Positions 21,643-30,091 of a stretch of 64,000 bases of DNA are shown piece after piece. Each line of letters starts with the position of its first letter. Within the stretch, counting starts at the first letter, position 1. The notes under the pieces are model-generated. The model was not told where the DNA came from. It worked only from the letters and a program-made list of their open reading frames with translations, and ran no database searches. The DNA comes from Curtobacterium sp. MCLR17_007 (lineage in GTDB: Bacteria > Actinomycetota > Actinomycetes > Actinomycetales > Microbacteriaceae): the NCBI RefSeq assembly GCF_003234655.2, contig NZ_CP126271.1, forward strand, positions 2,356,001 through 2,420,000, given 5' to 3'. The position numbers were made by a program, and so were the translations under genes.

Positions 21643-23178
21643 ATGACAGCGCAGAACGACACGGGCGTGGACCGTGCGAAGGCGAACGACTTCTCGCACG
21701 AGCAGGAGGGCTACCAGCACGGGCTGAAGCCCCGGCAGCTGCAGATGATCGCGATCGGCGGCGCGATCGGTACCGGTCTCTTCCTCGGTGCCGGTGGACG
21801 ACTGCACACGGCGGGGCCGGCCCTGGCGGTCGTCTACCTGATCGCCGGCGTGTTCGCGTTCTTCATCCTGCGGGCACTGGGCGAGCTGGTGCTGCACCGC
21901 CCGTCCTCCGGCTCGTTCATCTCCTACGCACGCGAGTTCTACGGTGAGAAGTTCGCCTACGCAGCCGGGTGGATGTACTTCCTCAACTGGGCGATGACGT
22001 CGATCGTGGACACCACCGCGGTGGCGCTCTACCTGCAGTACTGGCGCGCGTTCACGGCCGCGCCGCAGTGGCTTCTCGCGCTCATCGCGCTGGTCGTCGT
22101 GCTGGCCGCGAACATGGTCGCGGTCAAGGTGTTCGGTGAACTCGAGTTCTGGTTCGCGATCATCAAGGTCGTCGCCCTGGTGGCGTTCCTGGTCGTCGCC
22201 CTGGTCTGGCTGATCTTCGCGTTCCCCGTCGAGACCGGTGGCGAGGCGGTCCGGACGGGCTTCTCGATCTGGCAGGACAACGGCGGTCTGATCCCGAACG
22301 GCGTGCTGCCCGCGGTGCTCGTGGTGCAGGGCGTCGTGTTCGCCTACGCCGCGATCGAGCTCGTCGGCACGGCGTCCGGTGAGACCCAGGACACCGAGAA
22401 GGTGATCCCCCGCGCGATCAACTCCGTCGTGCTGCGCATCGCCGTGTTCTACGTCGGGTCGGTCGTGCTGCTGTCGCTCCTGCTGCCGTACACGTCGTAC
22501 AAGGAGGGTGAGAGCCCCTTCGTGACGTTCTTCTCGTCGCTCGGCAACCCGCAGGTCGGTGTCGTCGTCGGGTCGATCATGAACTTCGTCGTCCTCACCG
22601 CCGCGCTGTCCTCGCTCAACGCCGGGCTGTACTCGACCGGCCGCGCACTGCACTCGATGGGCATGAACGGGTCCGCACCGAAGTGGACCACGAAGATGAC
22701 CAAGGGCGGTGTGCCGTTCGCCGGCATCCTGCTCACCGCGGCCTTCACGGTCGCCGGCGTCGCCCTGAACTACTTCGTCCCCAGCCAGGCGTTCGAGATC
22801 GCACTGAACATCGCGAGCCTCGGCATCATCACCGCCTGGGGCACGATCATCCTGTGCCAGATGCGCCTGCGGCAGTGGGCGAAGCAGGGCCTGGCGAAGG
22901 AGCCGTCGTTCAAGCTCCCCGGCGCCCCGGTGACCTCGTGGTTGACGCTGGCGTTCCTGGTCTCGGTGCTCGTGCTGATGGCGATCGACTGGCCCGTCGG
23001 CACGCTGACCATCGCGTCCCTCGTCATCATCATCCCGCTGCTGGTCGTCGGCTGGTTCCTGCAGCGCGACCGGATCCTCCGCATCGCCCAGCTGCGCGAG
23101 GGCGTCACCGGCCCCTACCCGGTCACCGGTCGTGACCCGGCGAACCAGGTCCGCCGCGACGCCACGGACAAGGAGTGA
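21643..23178 (+). CDS. Amino acid permease, APC superfamily
   Basis: 511 aa, twelve hydrophobic segments. The N-terminal [25 protein letters not shown] is the amino-acid-transporter signature of the AAT family (GABA, aromatic and basic amino-acid permeases of the GabP/AnsP/LysP type); the substrate cannot be determined. Other family segments are [30 protein letters not shown] and [27 protein letters not shown]. The ATG at 21643 lies 7 nt after TAGCGT (21630-21635), indicating a leaderless transcript; the longer frame upstream overlaps mscS antisense and is not supported. Confidence 0.92.
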   Translation: MTAQNDTGVDRAKANDFSHEQEGYQHGLKPRQLQMIAIGGAIGTGLFLGAGGRLHTAGPALAVVYLIAGVFAFFILRALGELVLHRPSSGSFISYAREFYGEKFAYAAGWMYFLNWAMTSIVDTTAVALYLQYWRAFTAAPQWLLALIALVVVLAANMVAVKVFGELEFWFAIIKVVALVAFLVVALVWLIFAFPVETGGEAVRTGFSIWQDNGGLIPNGVLPAVLVVQGVVFAYAAIELVGTASGETQDTEKVIPRAINSVVLRIAVFYVGSVVLLSLLLPYTSYKEGESPFVTFFSSLGNPQVGVVVGSIMNFVVLTAALSSLNAGLYSTGRALHSMGMNGSAPKWTTKMTKGGVPFAGILLTAAFTVAGVALNYFVPSQAFEIALNIASLGIITAWGTIILCQMRLRQWAKQGLAKEPSFKLPGAPVTSWLTLAFLVSVLVLMAIDWPVGTLTIASLVIIIPLLVVGWFLQRDRILRIAQLREGVTGPYPVTGRDPANQVRRDATDKE

Positions 23179-23249
23179 CGCTGTCCGCGCAGCGCGACCC
23201 GCGTCCGAGCGACGCGGAGCGCTCCGGCGTCCCCCAGTACGATCAGCGG

Positions 23250-23555
23250 GTGCCGGACCGCTCTGCTTCCCCCACGCTCGACCTCCAACTGACCTGGCGT
23301 GGCGCCTTCGGCCGCGTGCGGGTGTTCGCCGACCGGGTGCACGCCGAGACGAGCTACGAGCGCGACGCGCTGCAGCCGGTGCCCATGGACGCACTGCGGG
23401 GCTGGCGCATCCAGCCGTGCGACTTCGACGCGGTGTGCGTGGAGTTCCTCACGCCGGACGACACGTGGCGGGTCCTGCTCGACACGTCCGACGAGCAGGT
23501 CGCGGCGCTGGCGTTGCGCCGGGTCCTGGGGCAGCCGGTGCCCGCCGACTCCTGA
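23250..23555 (+). CDS. Hypothetical protein, 101 aa
   Basis: Reads LDLQLTWRGAFGRVRVFADRVHAET followed by a compact mixed alpha/beta sequence ending LALRRVLGQPVPADS. I know no family. I chose the GTG at 23250 because TACGAT (23238-23243) ends 6 nt before it, a leaderless promoter arrangement. An in-frame GTG at 23175 overlaps the permease stop as GTGA and would give 126 aa and coupling to the permease; both are possible. Codon use matches the neighbouring genes. Confidence 0.65.
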   Translation: MPDRSASPTLDLQLTWRGAFGRVRVFADRVHAETSYERDALQPVPMDALRGWRIQPCDFDAVCVEFLTPDDTWRVLLDTSDEQVAALALRRVLGQPVPADS

Positions 23556-23583
23556 GGCCTGGCAACGACCCCTGCGTCGCGCG

Positions 23584-24411
23584 TCACGCGGTGTACTGCA
23601 TCACCCGGAACGATGCGCCCTGCGGGTCGACGACGTCGGCTGCGCGGGTCGCCGGTCCCTCCCACGTCGCGAGCACACGTCCTCCGAGCGTCGTGACCCG
23701 GGTTGCCGTGTCGTCGCGGTCCTCGACCCCGAAGGTCACGTACCAGTCGTCCGGCCCCTCGTCGACCCGGGCGAGCGCCGCGACGACGTCGGCGAACTCC
23801 GCCGGCGCGCCGGCCTGCCGTTCGCGGATCTGCGGGTCGGACGTCGCCGCGAGGTGATCGCCGTACCCGGGGAGCAGGAGCATCGCGCTCGGGCCCTCCT
23901 GCACCGACGACCGCTCCCAGCCGAAGAGCCGTGCGTAGAACGACAGCGCCGCATCGGGGTCGGTCGAGCGCAGGTCGCTGAGGACCCAGCCGCCGGGAGC
24001 GTTGATGTACTGCGCCCCGAGGCGGTCGCGCGCCTGCCAGAGCGCGAACGTCGCACCGCGCGGGTCGACGCACTCCGCGCCCCGGCCGGCAGCCCCTCCC
24101 GGACCGGCGTCCATCGGTGCCGTCGCCGTCCCGCCGAGGTCGACGACACGAGCTGCGGTGACGTCGACGTCGTCGACCGCGATGGTGGTCCCCCATGCGG
24201 CCGGATCGTCGCTCGAGCCGATCGCGCCGACGTCGTGGCCGTCGACGCTGGCGATCCGGTAGGACCCGGGCGCCGACGGCGGAAGCCGCTCCTCGAACCG
24301 CCAGCCGAACAACCCGCCGTAGAAGTCGGCTGCGGCGTCCGGGTCGGGGAACCGACCCTCGATCCAGCTCGGGACGCCCTGCGGGTACCTGCGTGGTGTC
24401 GCGTCGGTCAT
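23584..24411 (-). CDS. VOC (glyoxalase/bleomycin resistance) family protein, two domains
   Basis: 275 aa built from two tandem VOC modules: PSWIEGRFPDPDAAADFYGGLFGW at the start and GWVLSDLRSTDPDAALSFYARLFGW at about residue 140, each ending in a D-P-x-GA-x-F strand (VDPRGATFALWQ and VDPQGASFRVMQYTA). This two-domain layout resembles mycobacterial CFP32/Rv0577-type proteins. The metal-binding residues of true glyoxalases are not obvious, so no reaction is assigned. The start is ATG at 24411. Confidence 0.88.
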   Translation of the reverse strand: MTDATPRRYPQGVPSWIEGRFPDPDAAADFYGGLFGWRFEERLPPSAPGSYRIASVDGHDVGAIGSSDDPAAWGTTIAVDDVDVTAARVVDLGGTATAPMDAGPGGAAGRGAECVDPRGATFALWQARDRLGAQYINAPGGWVLSDLRSTDPDAALSFYARLFGWERSSVQEGPSAMLLLPGYGDHLAATSDPQIRERQAGAPAEFADVVAALARVDEGPDDWYVTFGVEDRDDTATRVTTLGGRVLATWEGPATRAADVVDPQGASFRVMQYTA

Positions 24412-24510
24412 CGTGGCCTCCGATCGGGTCCGGTTGATGCGCTCCGGTCTACTCCGCCCCGAAGCCGTGCGACCGCCCGATCGCCGGAGCCCACGTCACG
24501 ACCCGATCGG

Positions 24511-25143
24511 TCAGTCGTCGGTGTCGACCGTGTTCGTCACGACGTCACCGGAACCGGCGTCGATCCGGATGCTGTGCTTGGTGCCCGCGGAATCGCGGAC
24601 GTCGCCCTCCCACACCACGGTGCCGGTGTGGTCGTCGAGCCCGAGCTCGGTGACGGTGCCAGCGACGGTGTCGGTGAGCCGACCCGCGGCGTCCTCGACG
24701 TCGAGCTCCGCGGCGGCGACGAACCGACGGTGCTCAGCGTCGTCGTCGGCGTCGGTGTCGTCAGCGCGCGGTGTCCCCTCGGCACGGGTGCCGGCCGCGT
24801 CGGTGTGGACCTCGTGCTCCGCCCCGTCGTCCGTCACGACGAGGACCTCCCACGCCGAACCGTTGCGCTCCTGCTCGACCGAGATCACGGTGCCGGACCC
24901 GACGGCCTTGCGGGCGGTGGCACCGGCGGCGACGAGCGCCTCGTTCGAGTCGGACGCGGTCCGGGCGCCAGCACCGGTGGACGGCCCGGTCCGCGCGGAC
25001 GAGTCGCTCCCGGATGACGAACCGACACCGGCGGTGTCCGTGTCGTCGGAGTCGGCGCAGCCGGTGACGGCGAGGGCTCCGGCGAGCAGGACTGCTGCGG
25101 AGAGGGCGATGCGGCGGGTACGGGGCATGTCGGTGATGGTCAT
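24511..25143 (-). CDS. Secreted lipoprotein with PepSY-like C-terminal domain
   Basis: 210 aa. The signal peptide RIALSAAVLLAGALAVTGC ends in a lipobox (AVTGC, Cys about residue 29), so it should be lipid-anchored outside the membrane. A low-complexity Ser/Asp/Gly linker follows, then two repeats of PepSY-like strands (GTVISVEQERNGSAWEVLVVTDDGAEHEVHTDA and GTVTELGLDDHTGTVVWEGDVRDSAGTKHSIRIDAGSGDVV). Such proteins often accompany two-component systems. The ATG at 25143 follows CAGGCT (25150-25155) by 6 nt. Upstream sits a CTGAAG direct repeat that recurs before the response regulator, suggesting control by that system. HK and regulator genes lie directly upstream on the same strand. Confidence 0.85.
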   Translation of the reverse strand: MTITDMPRTRRIALSAAVLLAGALAVTGCADSDDTDTAGVGSSSGSDSSARTGPSTGAGARTASDSNEALVAAGATARKAVGSGTVISVEQERNGSAWEVLVVTDDGAEHEVHTDAAGTRAEGTPRADDTDADDDAEHRRFVAAAELDVEDAAGRLTDTVAGTVTELGLDDHTGTVVWEGDVRDSAGTKHSIRIDAGSGDVVTNTVDTDD

Positions 25144-25166
25144 GCGGTGAGCCTGCCGACCGGGTG

Positions 25167-25183
25167 CTGAAGCAGACCTGAAG
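25167..25183 (-). promoter_or_regulatory. Direct-repeat operator of the lipoprotein promoter
   Basis: CTGAAG at 25167-25172 is repeated at 25178-25183, an 11-bp period (plus-strand orientation; CTTCAG-N5-CTTCAG on the minus strand). It begins 24 nt upstream of the lipoprotein start and lies over the -35 position relative to the -10-like CAGGCT (25150-25155), the place where OmpR/PhoB-type regulators bind. The same arrangement precedes the response regulator gene. Confidence 0.7.
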
Positions 25184-25268
25184 CGAGCTGGCCGGACGGT
25201 GGACGCCGAGGGCCCGACTCTGCACGGCTCCGGTGCCGAGTGCGTCCGGCGCCGCCTGCACCCGGAGG

Positions 25269-26606
25269 TCAGTCGCTGCGCGGGAGCCGGACGACGAACC
25301 GTGCGCCGCCGCCAGGGGCGTCCTCGACGCGCACGCTCCCGCCGTGCGCCCGGACCGCGTCCCGCACGATCGCGAGCCCGAGTCCCGATCCGCCCTCGTC
25401 GCGGCTGCGGGCCTCGTCCAGCCGGACGAACCGGTCGAAGACCCGCTCGCGCTCCGCCGGCGCGATCCCGCTCCCGTCGTCGTCGACGACGACCTCGGCT
25501 GTGTCGCCCACGGTGCGCACCCCGACGGCGACCCGACCATCCGCGTGCCGGACGGCGTTGTCCACGAGGTTCCGGACCACCCGTCCGAGCAGCCGCTCGT
25601 CGCCGAGGACCCGCGCGGGTCCGATCCCCGAACCGTCCACCGCGACGAGACCCGCCGACCGCACGCGCGCGACCTCCGCCAGGGCGAGGTCGTCGAGGTC
25701 CACCGGGCGTCCCTCCACTGCTCGGCGCTCGTCGAGCCGCGAGAGCTCGAGCAGCCCGTCGACGAGCGCGGCGAGACGGTCGTTCTCAGCCGACACGACG
25801 TCGGCGAGCTCGACGAGGTCGACGCGGTCGGGGTGCGCCCTGGCGACTGCGGCGTGCTGCCGGACCGAGGCGATCGGGGAGCGCAGCTCGTGCGATGCGT
25901 CCGACACGAAGCGCCGCTGCGCCGCCGCCGAGCGGTCCAGCCGCTCGAGCATGTCGTTCATCGTGGCGGCCAGCCGGGCGACCTCGTCCTCCGTCCCCGG
26001 AACGGCGACCCTGGCTCCGCGGGACGCTCCCCCGACTTCCGCGACCTGCCGCCGGATCCGCTCGACGGGGCGGAGTGAGCGCCCCACGACGACCCAGGTG
26101 CCGACACCCATGAGCAGGACGAGGACGGGCACCCCGACGCCGAGCAGCGTCACCACGGTGGTGGTCGCCGTGTCGGCCGCGTCGAGCGAGGCACCGAAGA
26201 CGACGGTCGCCTCGGTGCCGTCCGGCAGGTCGACGTCGTCGGCGACGAGCAACCACCGGTCGCCGTCGTCCGACCACCGCGACTCGTCGGCCGTCGGCAG
26301 CGCGGGCGGGTCGGCGTCGTCCCCGTGCGCCAGGACGCGGCCGCCACGGCCAACGACCTGCACCAGGACCTCGTCGTAGCCGTCGACGGCACGCGCGCCG
26401 TCAGCCTCGACCCGGGCCGTGGCCTGCTCGAGACCGCTCTCGGCGGTGCTCCGGACGCCGTCGAGCAGCACCAGGCGGAGCACGGTGACGAACACCACGG
26501 AGCCCACGACCAGCGCCGCCAGCACCAGCAGCACCGCCGCGAGAGTGGTCCTGGCGCGGACGCTCCGCGGCCACGACGGCGCAGCGCGCTGCGCACCCTC
26601 AGGCAT
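25269..26606 (-). CDS. Two-component sensor histidine kinase
   Basis: 445 aa, orthodox membrane kinase. Two membrane segments (about 20-46 and 150-174) flank an extracytoplasmic domain of about 100 residues; a HAMP region follows (RSLRPVERIRRQVAEV to about 225), then HisKA with the phospho-acceptor His239 in VSDASHELRSPIAS and HATPase_c with RNLVDNAVRHADG (N box), DDDGSGI (G1) and GGSGLGLAIV (G2). The start at 26606 overlaps the response-regulator stop by 8 nt, so the genes are coupled. The signal is unknown. The lipoprotein downstream may modulate it outside the membrane. Confidence 0.94.
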   Translation of the reverse strand: MPEGAQRAAPSWPRSVRARTTLAAVLLVLAALVVGSVVFVTVLRLVLLDGVRSTAESGLEQATARVEADGARAVDGYDEVLVQVVGRGGRVLAHGDDADPPALPTADESRWSDDGDRWLLVADDVDLPDGTEATVVFGASLDAADTATTTVVTLLGVGVPVLVLLMGVGTWVVVGRSLRPVERIRRQVAEVGGASRGARVAVPGTEDEVARLAATMNDMLERLDRSAAAQRRFVSDASHELRSPIASVRQHAAVARAHPDRVDLVELADVVSAENDRLAALVDGLLELSRLDERRAVEGRPVDLDDLALAEVARVRSAGLVAVDGSGIGPARVLGDERLLGRVVRNLVDNAVRHADGRVAVGVRTVGDTAEVVVDDDGSGIAPAERERVFDRFVRLDEARSRDEGGSGLGLAIVRDAVRAHGGSVRVEDAPGGGARFVVRLPRSD

Positions 26607-27276
26607 CGGCCACTGCCAACCGGTACCCGGCGCCGCGCACCGTCTCGATCGTGGCCCGCCCGAACGGCCGGTCGACCTTGCGGCGCAGGTGCCCGACGTA
26701 CACCTCGACGATGTTCGGGTCCCCGTCGAAGTCGACGTCCCACACGTTGTCGATCACCTGCCGCTTCGAACAGACCTGCCCGGCTCGTCGCACCAAGAAC
26801 TCGAGGACCGCGAACTCCCGGCTGGTCAGGTCGAGCGCGACGTCACCGCGGTGAACGGTCCGGGCAGCGGGGTCCAGCACGAGGTCGCCGACGGTCAGGA
26901 CGCTCGGACGCTCCCGCGCGCCGCGCCGCACCAGGGCACGGAGCCGTGCGACGAGCACCGGGTGGGAGAACGGCTTGGTGACGTAGTCGTCGGCCCCGGC
27001 GTCGAGTGCCTCGACCTGGTCCCACTCCCCGTCCTTGGCGGTGAGCATGAGCACCGGGGTCCAGTCCTGGTCGGCGCGGAGCTGCGCGCAGACAGCCCAT
27101 CCGCTGAGCCCCGGCATCATCAGGTCGAGGACGATCGCGTCGTAGTCGAACTCCCGCGCGTGCCACAGCCCGTCGACGCCGTCGTGTGCCACGTCCACGG
27201 CCCAGCCCTCGGCCTCGAGACCCCGTCGGACGCCGTCCGCCAGCCGGACCTCGTCATCGACCACCAGGACACGCAT
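26599..27276 (-). CDS. OmpR-family response regulator
   Basis: 225 aa. The receiver domain has the acidic pair D7-D8, phospho-acceptor D51 (VLDLMMPGLSG) and the conserved Lys in YVTKPFSHPVL; the C-terminal winged helix contains LTSREFAVLEFLVRRAGQV and the recognition segment NIVEVYVGHLRRKVDRPFGR. The ATG at 27276 gives the family start MRVLVVDDE and lies 7 nt after CAGACT (27284-27289), so a 17-residue upstream extension is unlikely. The direct repeat at 27300-27316 over its -35 region suggests that it regulates its own promoter. Confidence 0.95.
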   Translation of the reverse strand: MRVLVVDDEVRLADGVRRGLEAEGWAVDVAHDGVDGLWHAREFDYDAIVLDLMMPGLSGWAVCAQLRADQDWTPVLMLTAKDGEWDQVEALDAGADDYVTKPFSHPVLVARLRALVRRGARERPSVLTVGDLVLDPAARTVHRGDVALDLTSREFAVLEFLVRRAGQVCSKRQVIDNVWDVDFDGDPNIVEVYVGHLRRKVDRPFGRATIETVRGAGYRLAVADA

Positions 27277-27299
27277 GGAGGGCAGTCTGTCGTGCGGCG

Positions 27300-27316
27300 C
27301 TGAAGCGCCGCTGAAG
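27300..27316 (-). promoter_or_regulatory. Direct-repeat operator of the two-component system promoter
   Basis: CTGAAG at 27300-27305 is repeated at 27311-27316 with an 11-bp period, identical in unit, spacing and distance from the start codon (24 nt) to the site before the PepSY lipoprotein. The spacing of one helical turn is that of OmpR/PhoB-type half-sites. With the -10-like CAGACT (27284-27289), it replaces a normal -35 element. Confidence 0.72.
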
Positions 27317-27334
27317 TGGCGGCGCACGCCGCAT

Positions 27335-27378
27335 CGGACGGGAGGCCCGTGGCGGCGCCGCCACGGGCCTCCCGTCCG
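27335..27378. terminator. Perfect 44-bp palindrome, terminator of the SCO4848-like gene
   Basis: Perfect inverted repeat centred at 27356/27357 with arms reading CGGACGGGAGGCCCGTGGCG plus two bases. It lies 24 nt beyond the stop of the small membrane protein gene and upstream of the response-regulator promoter. It is the GTGGCG variant of the hairpin family seen at 20348-20391 and elsewhere. Confidence 0.83.
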
Positions 27379-27402
27379 TCACTCGGTCGCGTCGAGCGCC
27401 GG

Positions 27403-27615
27403 TCAGACCAGCAGCAGGATCCCCGCGATCACCGAGGCGAGGGTGATCGCCATCGCGACGAGCAGCAGGACCAGGTGCACGCGGTAGAACGTGGTCGGGC
27501 GGCCGGATGCGTCACGGGCCCGGGTGTCCTTCGCGACCCGCTGGAAGAAGCGCGGCCAGGCGACCACGTTGAAGAGGGCACCGATGAACAGGACGACTGC
27601 GGCGAAGACGAGCAC
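27403..27615 (-). CDS. SCO4848-like small membrane protein
   Basis: 70 aa with two membrane segments (LVFAAVVLFIGALFNVVAW and VHLVLLLVAMAITLASVIAGILLLV) and a conserved polar loop (PRFFQRVAKDTRARDASGRPTTFYRVH). This matches the actinobacterial SCO4848 family of unknown function. The start is GTG at 27615, 6 nt after TAGGAT, again a leaderless arrangement. Confidence 0.8.
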   Translation of the reverse strand: MLVFAAVVLFIGALFNVVAWPRFFQRVAKDTRARDASGRPTTFYRVHLVLLLVAMAITLASVIAGILLLV

Positions 27616-27785
27616 CGGATGATCCTACCGAGCGGGGCTGGAGCGGCCGGTGCCCGTGCACAGCGATCGGCAGCGCACAGCGATCGGCAGCGCACTGCAC
27701 ACGGCCAGCGGCGGCGCTCGGCCGCCCCCAACGCGGCCGAGTCCCACCGGCGATCACCACACGGATGTAGCAATTGCTACAGACA

Positions 27786-28661
27786 CTACACGGTGGTCGA
27801 GACGTCGTCGAGCCACCCGTTCGGGTCACCGTCGCGCTCCCCACCGTGGCGCGCGCCGGCCACGACACGGAGCCGCGCCGGCCCCGACCAAGCCCGGACG
27901 AGCGCACGACTCGTCGCCAGTGGGACGGTGCGGTCGGCGGCGCTGTGCACGACGAGGAGCGGCATCGTCGCGCCGGTGACGACCGGCGGCCGGACCCGCA
28001 GCGGCACGGGCTGGCCTGCGAGTCGAGCCAGCCCGGGCACCGCGAGCAGCGCGAGCACCCCGTGGCCGAGGGCACGACCGAGCCGGCCACCGCCGACGCC
28101 GTGCGCGATGGTTTGGACCCAGTCGGTGAGCGGCCCCGTGAGCACCACCGCCCGGACCGCGACCGGCAGCGGGCCCGCGCGGTCGAGCACGCGGAGCCAG
28201 AGGAGCGCGCCGAAGGACCAGCCGAACAGGACGACCTCCTGCGCGCCCGACGCGGCGGCGAAGCGGAGCCAGGCGAGGGCCTCGTCGGTCTCACGCTCCC
28301 CGAACCCGTGGCGACGGGCCGGCCACCGTGCCGAGTGCGCTGCGAACAGACAGGTCAGGCCGTGCTCGGCCAGGGCGGGGGCGATCTCCTGGTGCCGGAG
28401 CGGATGCGAGCCGAGGCCGGGCAGTGCCACCGCCCACCGGGTGCCGGCACCGACGGCGGGGGTCACCCAGCCGGGCAGGTCCTGGCCGGCGGCGTCGGGG
28501 ACCGCGACCCGCCGGAGCATCGGCGCCGGCTCGGTCGCCGGGGCCGGGTACAGCGCCGCCGCACGTCGGGCGACGAACGCCAGGGTCGCGACCGCCGTGG
28601 CGGCGAGGCCGACCGTGATGCCCAGTGCTGTCGCGGCACCGCGCCGTGTCCTACGTGACAT
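27786..28661 (-). CDS. Alpha/beta hydrolase with N-terminal membrane anchor
   Basis: 291 aa. An N-terminal hydrophobic helix (ALGITVGLAATAVATLAFVA) is followed by an alpha/beta hydrolase fold: oxyanion region ALPGLGSHPLRHQ, nucleophile elbow FGWSFG (Ser149), acid Asp243 in VHSAADRTVPL and His272 in GARHGGERD, a complete triad. Substrate unknown. The start at 28661 overlaps the end of the upstream membrane-protein gene by 11 nt, suggesting coupling to the XRE / ImmA / membrane-protein set. Confidence 0.87.
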   Translation of the reverse strand: MSRRTRRGAATALGITVGLAATAVATLAFVARRAAALYPAPATEPAPMLRRVAVPDAAGQDLPGWVTPAVGAGTRWAVALPGLGSHPLRHQEIAPALAEHGLTCLFAAHSARWPARRHGFGERETDEALAWLRFAAASGAQEVVLFGWSFGALLWLRVLDRAGPLPVAVRAVVLTGPLTDWVQTIAHGVGGGRLGRALGHGVLALLAVPGLARLAGQPVPLRVRPPVVTGATMPLLVVHSAADRTVPLATSRALVRAWSGPARLRVVAGARHGGERDGDPNGWLDDVSTTV

Positions 28662-29577
28662 CGAGCGCGGCCTCGGCGTGGGCGAGCACGGCGCGTTCGC
28701 GGTCGCTCAGGGACGCCCGGGTGCTGCGGACCCCGTCGTTGATCTCGACGATGAGCCGGCTGAGTCGCGTTGCCGGGTCGTCGGTGGCCGGGTACTCGTT
28801 GTCGCTGCCGAGCCGGGCGTGCAGGGGTGCCAGGGTCGCGATGGCGCGCTCGACGTGCCGCGATCGGCGGGCCTGGGCGACCCGGTGGCCGATGACCAGG
28901 AGCAGCATGCCGGTCGCGACGAAGACCACCGCGCCGGGAGTCAGGACGTCGTACGGCAGCGAGAGCGTTCGGAGGAGGGACAGGTCCCCCAGCACGTGGG
29001 CCAGGTCCATCACCACGACGACGACCATGCGGACGACACCGAACGCCCCGCCGACGACGAGCACCCACAGCCCGACGAGGTCCGTCCGGACGCGGGCTTC
29101 GCGCAGGTGCAGGACGCAGATGACCCCGGTGGCGCCGAGCGCGACACCGAGGTAGACGGTCTGCGCGATCGAGTACACCGCCGCGGACGGGTGGTCGCCG
29201 GCGTCGAGCATGAACGTCGTCGTGGTCGGGGGCTTGTCGAGCACGGCGAACGCAGTGACGATCACGACACCGACGACCGCACAGGACACGATGATCGCGT
29301 TGCGCAGCCAGGGGCCCGCAGCGCCGACGGCCTTGGCCACGCCCCACAGCAGCGTGCTCGTCCCGGCGATCATCAGGCAGTCGCTGACCACGGTCACGAC
29401 GTTGAACCCGCCGAACAGCGGGTCGAGCCACCGGTACAGCGGGTCGACGTTCGTGACGATCGTGGCGCAGAACAGCAGGAACGTGACGGCGAGGGTGCGG
29501 TCCTGGCCGCGCTGCAGGACGAAGAGCACGACGGCGCCGGCGACGAGCAGGACGGCCTGGACGACGGCCAGGATCAC
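28651..29577 (-). CDS. Seven-helix membrane protein of the MAB_1171c type
   Basis: 308 aa: about seven N-terminal hydrophobic segments (residues 3-20, 28-42, 59-75, 92-110, 137-158, 168-190 and 213-232), then a cytoplasmic tail of about 70 residues with LARLGSDNEYPATDDPATRLSRLIVEINDGVRSTRASLSDRE-like helical sequence. Size, topology and the company of an XRE regulator and an ImmA-type protease match the actinobacterial MAB_1171c family (putative transporter or signalling protein, role unknown). The start is GTG at 29577, 55 nt after the protease gene. Confidence 0.75.
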   Translation of the reverse strand: MILAVVQAVLLVAGAVVLFVLQRGQDRTLAVTFLLFCATIVTNVDPLYRWLDPLFGGFNVVTVVSDCLMIAGTSTLLWGVAKAVGAAGPWLRNAIIVSCAVVGVVIVTAFAVLDKPPTTTTFMLDAGDHPSAAVYSIAQTVYLGVALGATGVICVLHLREARVRTDLVGLWVLVVGGAFGVVRMVVVVVMDLAHVLGDLSLLRTLSLPYDVLTPGAVVFVATGMLLLVIGHRVAQARRSRHVERAIATLAPLHARLGSDNEYPATDDPATRLSRLIVEINDGVRSTRASLSDRERAVLAHAEAALDVT

Positions 29578-29632
29578 CGGAGCGTTCCCGTCACCGTGGC
29601 GTCGAGCCAGGTCCGCACCCGCGGCTGTCCGG

Positions 29633-30091
29633 TCATCCGAACACGCCGCGGAAGGCGCTGGGCCGACCGCGGTGGTCGCGGATCAACGCCGCGAGCTCGT
29701 CGGCGAACAGCTCGGCCTCGCGCTCGAACTCGTTCTCGAACAGCCCCCGGGCCATCGCGCGCTCAACCTTGTACTCGGGCAGGTCCGGGATGACGTCGCG
29801 GATGTACGCCGACTGCGCCGAGGCCTCGTGGTGGGCGTGCAGCACGTGGCCGAGCTCGTGTCCGATGACGAACGAGCGGAACGTCGTGGACGGGGTCGGC
29901 GAGATCATGATGAGGTGCTGGTGTTCGAGCGTGGCGACGAAGCCGCAGACCGGCTCGGCAGCGAGGAACGCCTCTTCGCGGACGACGATCGGCTTGCCGA
30001 CGACCTGCGCCGCGGCGGCGACGGCCTGGTCGACGCTCGACCACCCTTCGGCGCGGCCCCGTTCCCAGAAGCGCGCGACATGGCCGGTCAC
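29633..30091 (-). CDS. ImmA/IrrE family metallo-endopeptidase
   Basis: 152 aa. The zinc motif is H78-E-L-G-H82 (FVIGHELGHVLHAHH), with a downstream acidic helix (FEREAELFADELAAL, about 122-136) supplying the third ligand, as in ImmA/IrrE/COG2856 proteases. Family members cleave or inactivate a partner repressor, for example ImmR of ICEBs1 or DdrO in Deinococcus. The start overlaps the stop of the XRE-like gene as ATGA, making that gene the obvious partner. No integrative element genes were seen around it. Confidence 0.87.
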   Translation of the reverse strand: MTGHVARFWERGRAEGWSSVDQAVAAAAQVVGKPIVVREEAFLAAEPVCGFVATLEHQHLIMISPTPSTTFRSFVIGHELGHVLHAHHEASAQSAYIRDVIPDLPEYKVERAMARGLFENEFEREAELFADELAALIRDHRGRPSAFRGVFG

